From: Paenibacillus auburnensis
GTDB taxonomy: Bacteria > Bacillota > Bacilli > Paenibacillales > Paenibacillaceae
Reading direction: 5' to 3'
Assembly: GCF_927798115.1 (NCBI RefSeq)
Contig: NZ_CAKMMG010000001.1
Span: forward strand, 434,001-498,000
DNA: 64,000 nucleotides
Below are positions 25,528 to 34,349 of the stretch, one piece after another (position 1 is the first letter of the stretch; each line of letters starts with the position of its first letter). A program made the translations under genes and the position numbers. Under the pieces are notes generated by a model. That model had not been told where the DNA came from. It saw nothing but the letters and a program-made list of their open reading frames with translations, and searched no databases.

Positions 25528-26525
25528 ATGAGTACAGTGACATCATCAATCGAATTACGCAAGCTGGGACAATCGGATCTGGAGGTTTCACCGCTGGGCC
25601 TCGGATGCTGGCAATTCAGCCGGGGAAGCGGAATTGTAGGGAAGTACTGGAGTAATCTTGAGGATGCGGATATCCTCGAGATTGTGAAGGCGAGTCTGGA
25701 GGGCGGCATGAACTGGGTGGATACAGCGGAAATTTACGGGGGCGGCAAATCGGAACAGGCGCTTGCGTATGTGTTGGACCAGCTGAAGCGCGAGGGCAGC
25801 ATCCATGCCACACCGCTGATTGCCACCAAGTGGTGGCCGATGCTCCGCACAGCGGGGTCGATCACCTCTACCATTGATGAACGTATCCGCTGTTTGGGCG
25901 GACGTAATATTGATTTATATCAGATTCACCAGCCCTTTTCTTTGTCTTCCATCGCCAGTGAGATGAAGGCGATGGCCGGTTTAGTTAAAGCAGGCAAAAT
26001 CCGTTATGTTGGCGTAAGCAATTATTCGGCCAGACAGATGACGGAAGCACACCGCCTGCTCCAGCAATACGGCTTGTCGTTAGTCTCGAACCAGGTGAAA
26101 TACAATCTGCTGCACCGCAATATTGACCAGAACGGCACGATGGCAGCCGCTAAGGAGCTCGGTATTTCAATTATTGCCTATTCCCCGTTACAGCAGGGCA
26201 TTCTGACCGGTCGATTCCATAATGACCCTGCACAGATCCATGCGGTATCCGCCTGCGGAGGATGCAATCCGGCCTCGATGAGAAGAGCTTGGCCCGCAGC
26301 AAGCCACTGATTGATCTTCTTGCCGTCTTTGCCGGAAAATATGGAGTTACACCTGGCCAGATTGCTCTAAACTGGCTGATCTATTATCACGGGGATACGG
26401 TGGTAGCCATTCCTGGTGCTTCTAAGGTCCGGCACGCCCGGGAGAATATCGGAGCCATGAGCTTCCGGCTGGAGAAGCAGGAGCTGGAACAATTGAATGA
26501 AGCCTCCTGGGCTGCTATGAAATAG
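25528..26525 (+). pseudogene. Aldo/keto reductase, broken by a frameshift
   Basis: The first 250 or so residues follow the aldo/keto reductase family: LGQSDLEVSPLGLGCWQF, the catalytic DTAEIYGGGKSE tyrosine/aspartate, DLYQIHQP and GVSNYSARQM. After LTGRFHNDPAQIHAVS the frame goes wrong near 26247-26252 and the rest (RLRRMQSGLDEKSLARSKPL, then GVTPGQIALNWLIYY and AIPGASKVRHARENIG, the NADPH phosphate-binding end) lies in another frame. Restoring one base, for instance CCC for CC in GTATCCGCC, joins them into a normal protein of about 331 residues. It is either a recent pseudogene or a sequencing error. Confidence 0.88.
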
Positions 26526-26535
26526 AATTTATTAT

Positions 26536-26573
26536 AGCTTTGGACCGGATAAACGGTCTGAAGCTTTTTTTAT
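26536..26573 (+). terminator. Terminator of the aldo/keto reductase gene
   Basis: AGCTTTGGACCG pairs with CGGTCTGAAGCT and is followed by TTTTTT. Confidence 0.82.
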
Positions 26574-26694
26574 TGGGAAATGCAAAAAAAATGCAAAAAA
26601 ACTGTTTAGGATTGGAAACTCGGGGTTAATTAAGGGATAAGAAAGTGCGCAACCACGAAAATGGGTGCAGATTACGGAAGGAGGCTGAACCATT

Positions 26695-26853
26695 ATGAGC
26701 ATGACAGTACATAATCTTATGGCTTTCAATCATCAGTTTTTTAGACCTCAACCTGTCATCGAGCCCAAGCAGTCCAGAACAGATGAGAAGACGCAGAGCT
26801 TCCAGGATATCCTTAACGAGAAGCTGAAGGTCCAGAATCAGATGAAGCGGTAG
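26695..26853 (+). CDS. Short unrecognised protein (52 residues)
   Basis: A 52-codon frame, MSMTVHNLMAFNHQFF at the start and TQSFQDILNEKLKVQNQMKR at the end, with AAGGAGG 10 nt before the ATG and a strong terminator 49 nt after the stop. The C-terminal half is a charged amphipathic helix. The SFQDILNEKL helix resembles short conserved segments of flagellar hook-region proteins, but that is a weak likeness and no flagellar gene is near. I regard it as a real small gene of unknown function because it has its own RBS and terminator. Confidence 0.6.
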   Translation: MSMTVHNLMAFNHQFFRPQPVIEPKQSRTDEKTQSFQDILNEKLKVQNQMKR

Positions 26854-26901
26854 CCTGGAGAACAACGAAGTAAATATCGCAGAATATTCATGAAATTGAA
26901 T

Positions 26902-26949
26902 AGAAGCCGGACATTTGGCCAAATAGGGCTACGTGTCCGGCTTCTTTGT
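26902..26949 (+). terminator. Terminator after the 52-residue gene
   Basis: AGAAGCCGGACA pairs with TGTCCGGCTTCT, with TTTGGCCAAA nested inside, followed by TTGTG. Confidence 0.8.
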
Positions 26950-27022
26950 GCTTCTGTAGACTTCGGGGCAGTGAAATCAACGGCAGTTTCTTGGCATCCG
27001 TTGAACAGGCAGAGGGCTAGTC

Positions 27023-27328
27023 TTACCGTTTGCTCCGGACCCTCTGTGACTTGCGCAGCTTCGGCTCGGCTCCCGGGGGTTGTTTGCTTATCCACTTCAA
27101 ATATGCAGCAATCTGCTGGTCCTGACGCAGGGCTTGGATGGTGGTCAGGTCCATCCGGACAAGATCGGAATTAGTATAAAGCGCATGAATCTGCCGGTGG
27201 CAGGCTTTGCAGAGCAGCGCAGTGGGCTGCATTGCGCCCCCTTTTTCCCGGGGAGTGAGATGATGGACTGTAGTAGCCAGTGGTGAACGTCCGCATAATT
27301 CACAGGTACCTGCAGCCTGTCCCTTCAT
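27023..27328 (-). CDS. HNH endonuclease-type protein
   Basis: A 101-residue HNH domain protein: CELCGRSP and CKACHRQIH supply the two zinc CxxC pairs, and TVHHLTPREKGG supplies the catalytic histidines (HH-x-x-P form). The C-terminal tail is basic (KLRKSQRVRSKR). Such small HNH proteins may be nickases or nucleases of housekeeping or mobile origin; no partner methylase, phage terminase or intron is near. It starts 4 nt after the next gene upstream on the minus strand (the 70-residue protein), so they probably form one operon. Confidence 0.85.
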   Translation of the reverse strand: MKGQAAGTCELCGRSPLATTVHHLTPREKGGAMQPTALLCKACHRQIHALYTNSDLVRMDLTTIQALRQDQQIAAYLKWISKQPPGAEPKLRKSQRVRSKR

Positions 27329-27331
27329 AGT

Positions 27332-27544
27332 CTAAGGTCTGACCTCGAAGAACTGGCAGGTCCGGCGGGAATAATAAGTTAAGTCGCTTACCCGCGACTG
27401 AATCACTACGTCCGAATCCGTGAAGCGGACAACCGTTGCCCCCGAATTCACCAGATGATCATCCTCAAAGACCCGGACAGGCAGTTTATGGTCAATCGCT
27501 TCCTGTAAATCGCTGTCGGTCATAAGCGGGCGGTTGATAGGCAT
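27332..27544 (-). CDS. Small protein of unknown function (70 residues)
   Basis: A 70-residue protein, probably a compact beta fold: LPVRVFEDDHLVNSGATVVR, FTDSDVVIQSRVSDLTYYSR and CQFFEVRP. The alternation of hydrophobic strands around VNSG and SDVVIQ resembles small barrel domains, but I recognise no family. AAAGGAG lies 8 nt before the ATG. It is followed 3 nt later by the HNH gene, which suggests a joint role or just co-transcription. Confidence 0.75.
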   Translation of the reverse strand: MPINRPLMTDSDLQEAIDHKLPVRVFEDDHLVNSGATVVRFTDSDVVIQSRVSDLTYYSRRTCQFFEVRP

Positions 27545-27651
27545 GAGAGCACTCTCCTTTTAGCGGCAAATAATAGCTGGAAATACAACCAGTATACCTG
27601 CGGAGGAGGGATAAATCCAATCCGTTAGCCCAAAAGAATAGCTGTCTGCAG

Positions 27652-27665
27652 TGTAAACGTAATCA
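27652..27665 (+). promoter_or_regulatory. Candidate cre (CcpA) site before the sugar ABC operon
   Basis: TGTAAACGTAATCA fits the catabolite-responsive consensus TGWAARCGYTWNCW at 13 of 14 positions. It lies 120 nt before the binding-protein gene, where CcpA would mediate glucose repression of a sugar importer. CcpA control is family knowledge; the site is a sequence match only. Confidence 0.6.
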
Positions 27666-27784
27666 CATTTGATCGTAATCGTAAGTATTTCCACCTCAAA
27701 TCGGAAGTTTGACTCCTCAAAAAAAGATTTCTCCTACGTTACACTAAGTCTTGTAAGAGAAACCTTTGAAAGGGGTACAAAGGA

Positions 27785-29146
27785 ATGAAAAAAGTAAAGC
27801 ACCTGGCGCTGACGCTTGCGTCCATCATGCTTGTAGGTTCACTTGCAGCATGCGGAGGCAACAACAACGCAGGAAACAATGCTACGAAAGAAAATACAGG
27901 TAACAACGCAGCAAGCACTAATGCACCGGCAACAGAAGAAGCAAGCGCAGAGCCGGCTGAGAAAGTGGAGCTCTCGTTCTGGACACTCGGTAACGTCAAC
28001 TATGAAGATCTGGCGAACGAGTACACGAAGGAGCACCCGAACGTAACGATCAAAATTCAGAATACCGGTGACCAGACGGCACACCACAACAATCTGACGA
28101 CTGCTTTGTCTGCCGGTTCAGGCGCACCTGATATTTTCCAGCTTGAAATCGGTTTCATGGAGCGCTTTATCAGTGCTCAGGACAAATTTTATAACCTGAA
28201 TGATCTGGGTGCCAAAGATATTCAGGCTAACTATCTGGACTGGAAATGGAAGCAGGCTTCCTCCATCGACGGCAGCTTCCAGCTTGGGCTTCCGACAGAT
28301 ATCGGCCCTACAGTTGTATACTATCGTACCGATTTGGCTGAAGCAGCCGGTCTGCCAAGTGATCCGGAAGGATTCAGCGCAGCTATCGACACTTGGGACA
28401 AATTCGCGGCTGTAGCCAAAGCGTACAAAGACAAAACCGGCAAATATTTCTCCGATTTGACCGATCTTACGTATAACGCACTGCGTGACCAGTCTGCAGA
28501 TGAAATCTACTTCAGCAAAGCTGACGGTAAATTCATCGGCGACACCAATCCGCAAGTGAAAAAGGCTTATGACTTCACCGTTAAAGGTATTCAAGAAGGC
28601 TGGATCAGCAACTATCTGCTGTGGTCGCCTGAGTGGGGCCAAGGCATGAGCGACGGTTCGTTCGCTGTAGTTATGGGTCCAGCATGGATGGCCGGTAACA
28701 TCAAGAGCAATGCTCCGGATTCCTCCGGCAAATGGAAAATCGCACAGCTTCCTGAAGGTGCAGGCAACTGGGGCGGTTCGTTCATCACCCTGCCAAAAGA
28801 AGGCAAGCATCCTAAAGAAGCCTATGATTTCATTTCTTGGTTGGTCAACAAAGACAATCAGCTCGAATCGTTCAAGACAAAGGGTCTGATGCCTTCGATT
28901 CCTGCACTGTATGAAGATCCGGCATTTGTAGATTTCAAAGATGATTTCTTTGGCGGCCAGCAAACAGCGGTTGAATTCGGTAAAGCAGCAAACCGCGTAA
29001 AACCGGTATACTACGGACCACTGCATGACCAGACTGACACTTTCTTCAAAAACGCGCTTAAAAACGTGATTGAAAAGAAAGCGGACCCTGCAAAAGAGTG
29101 GGACGATGCTGTAAAACAAGCGAAGACCTTGGCTGAACGGAGCTAG
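27785..29146 (+). CDS. Sugar ABC transporter substrate-binding lipoprotein
   Basis: A 453-residue family 1 extracellular binding protein. Residues 1-23 form a lipoprotein signal ending in the lipobox LAAC, followed by an asparagine-rich linker (GGNNNAGNN). The mature domain contains LSFWTLGNVNYEDLANEYTK, GSGAPDIFQLEIGFMERF and YDFISWLVNKDNQLESF, typical of oligo- or disaccharide binding proteins that hand substrate to MalF/MalG-like permeases. The ATPase is not in this cluster and is likely a shared MsmX-type protein. AAAGGGG and AAAGGA precede the ATG. It heads the six-gene transport/sensing group. Confidence 0.9.
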   Translation: MKKVKHLALTLASIMLVGSLAACGGNNNAGNNATKENTGNNAASTNAPATEEASAEPAEKVELSFWTLGNVNYEDLANEYTKEHPNVTIKIQNTGDQTAHHNNLTTALSAGSGAPDIFQLEIGFMERFISAQDKFYNLNDLGAKDIQANYLDWKWKQASSIDGSFQLGLPTDIGPTVVYYRTDLAEAAGLPSDPEGFSAAIDTWDKFAAVAKAYKDKTGKYFSDLTDLTYNALRDQSADEIYFSKADGKFIGDTNPQVKKAYDFTVKGIQEGWISNYLLWSPEWGQGMSDGSFAVVMGPAWMAGNIKSNAPDSSGKWKIAQLPEGAGNWGGSFITLPKEGKHPKEAYDFISWLVNKDNQLESFKTKGLMPSIPALYEDPAFVDFKDDFFGGQQTAVEFGKAANRVKPVYYGPLHDQTDTFFKNALKNVIEKKADPAKEWDDAVKQAKTLAERS

Positions 29147-29180
29147 GACTCCCCGGCGCCAAGACTGATATGAACTGGAT

Positions 29181-29221
29181 ATCCGGATTCCTGGAGAGTA
29201 AGCCTCCCCGGGAATCCGGAT
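29181..29221 (+). promoter_or_regulatory. Intercistronic hairpin after the binding-protein gene
   Basis: ATCCGGATTCC pairs exactly with GGAATCCGGAT, with a nested GGAG/CTCC, but no U tract follows. Such structures usually protect the upstream mRNA and keep binding protein in excess over permeases. Confidence 0.7.
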
Positions 29222-29263
29222 TCTTCGGAAATGGAGTTTTCTTAATTTTCCTGGAGGTGTGAC

Positions 29264-30217
29264 ATGGCAGAACCCGTAATTACGAGTCCGCATGCCGAGA
29301 GCAAACGCCCTTTTTTAACTGAACAAAGACGGAGCCGGATTACGGCCTATACCTTCATTTCTCCGTTCTTTATTCTGTTCTCGATATTTGGACTATACCC
29401 GATTTTCTTCACCTTTTATTTGTCCTTCTTTAAATGGGATGCACTCAACCCGATGAAGTTTGTCGGCTTCAAGAACTATGATCTGGTCACTAGTGACCCT
29501 ACCTTCTGGATTTCTTTTAGCAATACACTCATTATGGGGCTTATGGGAACTGTTCCCCAGGTGATGCTGGCCCTGCTGCTGGCAGTTCTTCTGCACTCAG
29601 GGATGACCAAATTCAAAAAAACGTTTCGTATTCTTTACTTCATGCCGAATATTACGTCCATTGTGGCCGTTACACTTGTATTCAGCACCTTGTTCGGAAA
29701 CAACGGAATGATCAACTGGATGCTAAACGGGCTCGGGCTTGATAGCGTAGCCTTTAACTCCGGCTGGTGGGGAGTGAAGATAGCCATCTCCACCATGGTA
29801 ATGTGGCGCTGGACGGGTTACAATGCAATTCTCTTCCTGTCCGGGCTGCAGAGTATTCCGATGGATTTGTACGAAGCCGCCCGCATCGACGGCGCGAACC
29901 GCAGACAGCAGCTGTTCTCGATCACTTTGCCGCTGCTTAAGCCCTTCATTATCTTCGTGTCCCTGCAGTCAACGATCGGCGCGCTGCAGCTCTTCACAGA
30001 ACCTTATGTATTCCTCGGACAGGCGGGCACAGGCTCTACCCGTCAGGAAGGGATTACGATGGTTACTTATCTTTACAGCGAAGCATTCCGCAACGGATTC
30101 TTCGGTACAGCGGCGGCTACAGCAGTCATGCTGTTCCTCGTTACAATTCTATTCTCCATCCTTAATATGCTGATTTCCAGAGGCACAGGCGGAGACACTG
30201 GAGGTAGAAAAGCGTGA
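29264..30217 (+). CDS. Sugar ABC transporter permease (MalF-like)
   Basis: A 317-residue membrane protein with six helices. The EAA loop for contact with the ATPase reads DLYEAARIDGANRRQQLFSITLP (shown in parts: EAARIDGANR and ITLPLLKP). It pairs with the next permease to form the pore for the sugar delivered by the lipoprotein. GGAGG lies 7 nt before the ATG. The stop overlaps the next start by 4 nt, so the permeases are translated together. Confidence 0.93.
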   Translation: MAEPVITSPHAESKRPFLTEQRRSRITAYTFISPFFILFSIFGLYPIFFTFYLSFFKWDALNPMKFVGFKNYDLVTSDPTFWISFSNTLIMGLMGTVPQVMLALLLAVLLHSGMTKFKKTFRILYFMPNITSIVAVTLVFSTLFGNNGMINWMLNGLGLDSVAFNSGWWGVKIAISTMVMWRWTGYNAILFLSGLQSIPMDLYEAARIDGANRRQQLFSITLPLLKPFIIFVSLQSTIGALQLFTEPYVFLGQAGTGSTRQEGITMVTYLYSEAFRNGFFGTAAATAVMLFLVTILFSILNMLISRGTGGDTGGRKA

Positions 30218-31077
30218 GTACACTGCGTATATTTAGAAAAAAAACAGATGATCTCGGGTTCTTCGGAAAATTAGGCTTCTATCTCCTCTTGATTTTTGGA
30301 GCACTCATTTCGGTCTTCCCGTTTTACTGGATGTTTGTCGTAGGAACCAATGACAAGGGCGCTGTGTTTCATGTACCGCCATTGCTGACGGTCGGAGACC
30401 AGTTCATCCACAATTTCAAGCGGGTACTGGAAAAGGCGGACTTCTTCCAGGCGCTCGGCAACTCGCTGTTCGTATCGTCAATGGTAACCCTTTCCGTTGT
30501 GTTTTTCTGTACTCTGGCCGGTTATGCTTTTGCCAAATATGAATTTCCGTTTAAAAACGGGCTGTTTGTATTTGTTATTGCCACTCTAATCGTTCCGCAG
30601 CAGCTCGGTGTATTGCCTACTTATGTCATTATGGCTAAATTACACTGGATTGACAGCTATAAGGCCCTGATTGTTCCGGCCATGGTCAATGCCTTCGGGA
30701 TCTTCTGGATGCGCCAGTACATTTCTACGGCCGTTCCAACCGAGCTGATTGAGGCTGGACGGATTGACGGAGGCGGTCATTTCCGCATCTTCTGGAAAAT
30801 TGCCGTACCTGTTATTACACCTGCAATGGCGACCCTGGGCATTCTCAACTTCATGACGGTATGGAATGATTTCTTCTGGCCGCTCGTAGTCTTGAAAAAC
30901 AAGGAACATTATACGATTCAGCTCGCCCTGCAGCAGCTATTTACAACCCGTGACGGGCTGGATTATGGTATGATCATGTCCGCAACCTTTACCGCCACCC
31001 TGCCGCTGCTGATCGTGTTCCTGCTGTTCAGCCGCTGGGTCATTGCCGGCCTGACTTCAGGCGCAATCAAGAGTTAA
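30214..31077 (+). CDS. Sugar ABC transporter permease (MalG-like)
   Basis: A 287-residue membrane protein with six helices, the second half of the pore. The EAA loop reads ELIEAGRIDGGGHFRIFWK with IAVPVITPAM. The start is GTG, overlapping the end of the first permease gene (GTGA). YTIQLALQQLFTT and a C-terminal FSRWVIAGLTSGAIKS are standard for the family. No ATPase gene follows; the operon instead continues to the sensor kinase after 148 nt. Confidence 0.93.
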   Translation: MSTLRIFRKKTDDLGFFGKLGFYLLLIFGALISVFPFYWMFVVGTNDKGAVFHVPPLLTVGDQFIHNFKRVLEKADFFQALGNSLFVSSMVTLSVVFFCTLAGYAFAKYEFPFKNGLFVFVIATLIVPQQLGVLPTYVIMAKLHWIDSYKALIVPAMVNAFGIFWMRQYISTAVPTELIEAGRIDGGGHFRIFWKIAVPVITPAMATLGILNFMTVWNDFFWPLVVLKNKEHYTIQLALQQLFTTRDGLDYGMIMSATFTATLPLLIVFLLFSRWVIAGLTSGAIKS

Positions 31078-31148
31078 GTCTGGTTTTGCTGGCAAACAAG
31101 GAAACCGGAAGTTCCATGAAGAATAGTAAATAAAGCAGAAACGTCAGA

Positions 31149-31174
31149 GCCGTCCTTTTTTTTAAGAGGGCGGC
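31149..31174 (+). terminator. Weak hairpin between permease and kinase genes
   Basis: GCCGTCC can pair with GGGCGGC (one G-U pair) around a loop of eight T. The tail is only moderately T-rich, so it would be a partial terminator inside the transport/sensing group. Confidence 0.35.
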
Positions 31175-31225
31175 ATTCGTTTCGCTTAAGTCAGGCTTAA
31201 GGCAGCAGGGAGAAGGTAAGGAGAA

Positions 31226-32950
31226 ATGAAGCTACGGCGCAAAATCTTATTCGCTATTATTCTTCTCGTGTTCATTCCCGTAATTATTATGGGTACCGTT
31301 ACCTACGTATATTTCTCAAGTGCGATGGAGAAGAAATCAAGTAATTTCTATTGGATCTCTCTTTTGGAGACAGACCGCAAGCTTAAATTTGCTCTCAGTG
31401 AAATCTCTTCAATCACCAATTCGGCCATTACACAGCCTGCGATTCAGCAGTCGCTGAAGCAGCCGAATTTTGTGCTGACGTATGACCGCAAGCAGGAAAT
31501 CAACAATCTGCTGATTAACCATCCTATGATTACCTCCTTCAGCCTATACGGCAAGGACCGGCTGCTGTATCAGTATAATGCGCCGATGTCTTTTGCAGAT
31601 ATGCGTAAACAGGTGTGGTATGGCGCTATGGAAAGCGCCGAAGGCAGGCCCGTCTGGTCCGGTCCCGGGGAGAACGGCTCGGAATCCTCCGGAAATCCGG
31701 TGCTTGTACAAGCCAGAGTTATCAAAGACTATTATTCCCTTGAGGATATCGGCTACCTCGTCGTGTATGTTAAACCAGATTTGCTTGATCAGATTTTCTG
31801 GGAAGCGGCGACGCTGAAAAAAGGGGATATTCTGCTGGTTAACAAACAGGGCAATATCGTCTTCAATAAATCCGGGGAGCATATCGGACAGCGGACGGAT
31901 TTTCCTTTTTTGCAGGAGGATTATACCCAGACGCAGGACTATTACATCGACAATTATCAAGGAGAGAAATCACTGATTACTTTCCTCCCTTCACATAATG
32001 CGGACTGGTATCTGGCAGCGATCACACCGATGAATCTGATTTCCTCGGAGTCAGCTTCCATCCGCAATTTAGCCATTATCTTGGGAACGGTTTCACTTTT
32101 GTCCGCCTTTTTGTTCGACCGATATTTTATCAGGAGGCTTGTGCGCAGCATTAACAGTGCGGTCAACGGGATGAAAAGGGTAAAGCAGGGGATTTTTATG
32201 CCCATATACAGCCCTGTGCGTTCCGATGATGAAAGCGACCTGCTGATCGACGGATTCAACCGGATGAGCTCACAGATTAGTGAACTGATCCAGCAGGTGC
32301 AGACGGAACAGGGACGCAAAAAGGAAGCGGAAATGCAGGCGCTCATGGCGCAGATCAATCCGCATTTTATCTATAATTCACTCGAATCAATCAACTCCAT
32401 GGCGGTTCTGGCAGGTAACCGGGGCATCAGTAAGATGGTCGTCTCGCTCGGCAAGCTGCTGCGGATCAGCATCAGCCAGAATCAGGAGCTGATCCCTCTG
32501 CAAATGGAGTTTGAGCATGTCCGGCATTATCTGGATATCCAGAAATTCCGCTTTGAAGATAAGTTTAGCTATGCCATCGATCTGCCGGATCCGCTCAAAC
32601 TGGTAATGACACAGAAGCTGATCGTACAGCCGATCGTGGAGAATGCGCTATATCACGCCATTGAGCAGATGGAAGAGCACGGGGTGATTACAATCGGCGC
32701 ACAGGAGAACGGCAAGGATATTATCATCATTGTGAAGGACAACGGCCCGGGCTTTGATCTGTCGACCTTGATGAGTCTATGGGATAAGGAACACAGCAAT
32801 CCGAAGAAATACAGCGACAACGGGGTGGGGCTCCGGAATGTGCATGAGCGTCTTAATATCCGTTTTGGCAATCCTTACGGCATTCTAGTCTGTTCATCTC
32901 CGGGATTCGGCTCGACCATCTGTATCCGTATTCCAAAAATACAGCCATGA
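31226..32950 (+). CDS. Sensor histidine kinase (YesM-like)
   Basis: A 574-residue membrane kinase. Residues 8-30 form the first helix, 31-275 an extracellular sensor of the Cache type, about 281-300 the second helix, then a HAMP region and the His_kinase domain with the phosphoacceptor in LMAQINPHFIYNSLESI (His about 380). The ATP-binding lid has NALYHAIEQ, DNGPGFDLS and GVGLRNVHERL. It should phosphorylate the response regulator encoded two genes downstream. It overlaps the second binding-protein gene by 4 nt (ATGA), a hint that the extracellular sensor works with that protein. Confidence 0.92.
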   Translation: MKLRRKILFAIILLVFIPVIIMGTVTYVYFSSAMEKKSSNFYWISLLETDRKLKFALSEISSITNSAITQPAIQQSLKQPNFVLTYDRKQEINNLLINHPMITSFSLYGKDRLLYQYNAPMSFADMRKQVWYGAMESAEGRPVWSGPGENGSESSGNPVLVQARVIKDYYSLEDIGYLVVYVKPDLLDQIFWEAATLKKGDILLVNKQGNIVFNKSGEHIGQRTDFPFLQEDYTQTQDYYIDNYQGEKSLITFLPSHNADWYLAAITPMNLISSESASIRNLAIILGTVSLLSAFLFDRYFIRRLVRSINSAVNGMKRVKQGIFMPIYSPVRSDDESDLLIDGFNRMSSQISELIQQVQTEQGRKKEAEMQALMAQINPHFIYNSLESINSMAVLAGNRGISKMVVSLGKLLRISISQNQELIPLQMEFEHVRHYLDIQKFRFEDKFSYAIDLPDPLKLVMTQKLIVQPIVENALYHAIEQMEEHGVITIGAQENGKDIIIIVKDNGPGFDLSTLMSLWDKEHSNPKKYSDNGVGLRNVHERLNIRFGNPYGILVCSSPGFGSTICIRIPKIQP

Positions 32951-34332
32951 AGAACGTGAGCGGGACGAAAGTGGGGAGAAATGCTGTGAGATGGTTAACC
33001 AAATGGGGATGGATTCTGCTCTATATTTTAATAATGGCTGGAGCGGTGCTGTTTATTACAATAGGCTACAAGGAGCCGATCGAAGACAACTCTCCCGAGA
33101 AAATCACGCTGACCTTCCGCCATTTCTGGATGAAGGAGCATGACCGGCCGCTGCTTGCTATCTTTGAAGAGGTTGTCCGGGATTATCAGAAGGACCATCC
33201 GAATGTAAAGGTAAACTTTGAAGGCTTAGACCAGACCATTCACCGCGAGCAGAAGCTGAAAAGCGAAATGGTCACCGGTACGCCGCCCGATATGTTTGTG
33301 CTCTTCGGCGGTGCCGAGATCGAGCCTTATGTTCGTTCCAACCGGCTGATGGATCTGACGGATTTCGTGCAGGAGAACGGCCTGAGAGACCAGTTCAGCG
33401 ATCTGCATCTCTGGACCTTCAACAATCATATCTACGGGCTGCCGATTGAAGGGAATGCGGAACCGCTCTATTACAATAAGACTTTGTTCAATAAGTTGAG
33501 TATCAAACCTCCTGGAACGGTGGAAGAGCTTGATAAAGCGATCAGACAGCTGAAACAAGCCGGCTACATCCCCTTTGCCCTCGGCAATGAGGACCGCTGG
33601 CCCGCTGGCATTTTTGCGCATTATCTGATGGACCGTTATGCCGGACCGGAGCTGATTCAGAAGCTGGTAACAGGCAAAGATGCGGTCACCTTTAAGAATA
33701 AGGCCTATCAGCAGGCTTTTGAGCACCTGAAGAAATGGATCGATGAAGGGGCATTTAGCAGCGCTTCAAATGATACTTCACCAGAAGAGGCAGTTCGGAT
33801 GTTCACGGGCGGTGAAGCCGGGATGTATCTTAACGGTAACTGGGACATTAACCTTTTTACGGGGGAGACAGCTCCTGCTGACTTTCAGAACCAGGTAGGC
33901 GTCATTCCCTTTCCTTCCTTAACCAAAGGAACGGAAGCCTCGATAGCAGGCGGGTACACGATCGGGATCGGCCTCTCTTCCAGCCTGACAGAAGCTAAGC
34001 GGGAGGCGGCATTGGAATTGATGAAAGCCTTCTATACGAAGGAAATTCAGACACGGATCGTCTATGAGGGATTAAGAATTCCCTCCATGCGTATCACCTT
34101 TGATCCGGAGAAGACGGGTCCGGTGTTCGCTCAAGTCATGTCGGTGATGGAACAGAACCACCAGAGCTTCGTGCCGTATGACAATTTACTGTCACCTGAA
34201 GTGAAGAAGACCTTCCTCAGCGTGATCGAAGATATGATCGACGGCGGCCTGTCTGCTGATGATGCTCTTGGGCAGCTGCAGTCCTCGTCCGAGCAATACT
34301 GGAATCTCATACAAAGCTCAACACTTCAATAA
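32947..34332 (+). CDS. Membrane-anchored extracellular solute-binding protein
   Basis: A 461-residue family 1 solute-binding protein without a lipobox: residues of about 17-40 (LTKWGWILLYILIMAGAVLF) form an uncleaved helix that would anchor it. The binding domain includes LTFRHFWMKEHDRPLLAIFE, TPPDMFVLFGG and YNKTLFNKLSIKPPGTVEEL. It lies between the kinase and regulator genes, overlapping the kinase by 4 nt. In this place such proteins are thought to present ligand to the kinase instead of a permease. That role is inference from context; a simple second transporter binding protein is the alternative. Confidence 0.85.
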   Translation: MKNVSGTKVGRNAVRWLTKWGWILLYILIMAGAVLFITIGYKEPIEDNSPEKITLTFRHFWMKEHDRPLLAIFEEVVRDYQKDHPNVKVNFEGLDQTIHREQKLKSEMVTGTPPDMFVLFGGAEIEPYVRSNRLMDLTDFVQENGLRDQFSDLHLWTFNNHIYGLPIEGNAEPLYYNKTLFNKLSIKPPGTVEELDKAIRQLKQAGYIPFALGNEDRWPAGIFAHYLMDRYAGPELIQKLVTGKDAVTFKNKAYQQAFEHLKKWIDEGAFSSASNDTSPEEAVRMFTGGEAGMYLNGNWDINLFTGETAPADFQNQVGVIPFPSLTKGTEASIAGGYTIGIGLSSSLTEAKREAALELMKAFYTKEIQTRIVYEGLRIPSMRITFDPEKTGPVFAQVMSVMEQNHQSFVPYDNLLSPEVKKTFLSVIEDMIDGGLSADDALGQLQSSSEQYWNLIQSSTLQ

Positions 34333-34349
34333 TCTGGGAGGTGCCGGAA

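Noticed and set aside
27023..27328. Homing or phage HNH endonuclease
   Set aside because: There is no intron, intein, terminase or other phage gene around it; it looks like an ordinary small chromosomal gene.
28118..29293. 391-codon frame on the minus strand
   Set aside because: It lies opposite the binding-protein gene, whose lipobox, binding fold and RBS are clear. Its own product has no domain and no ribosome binding site.
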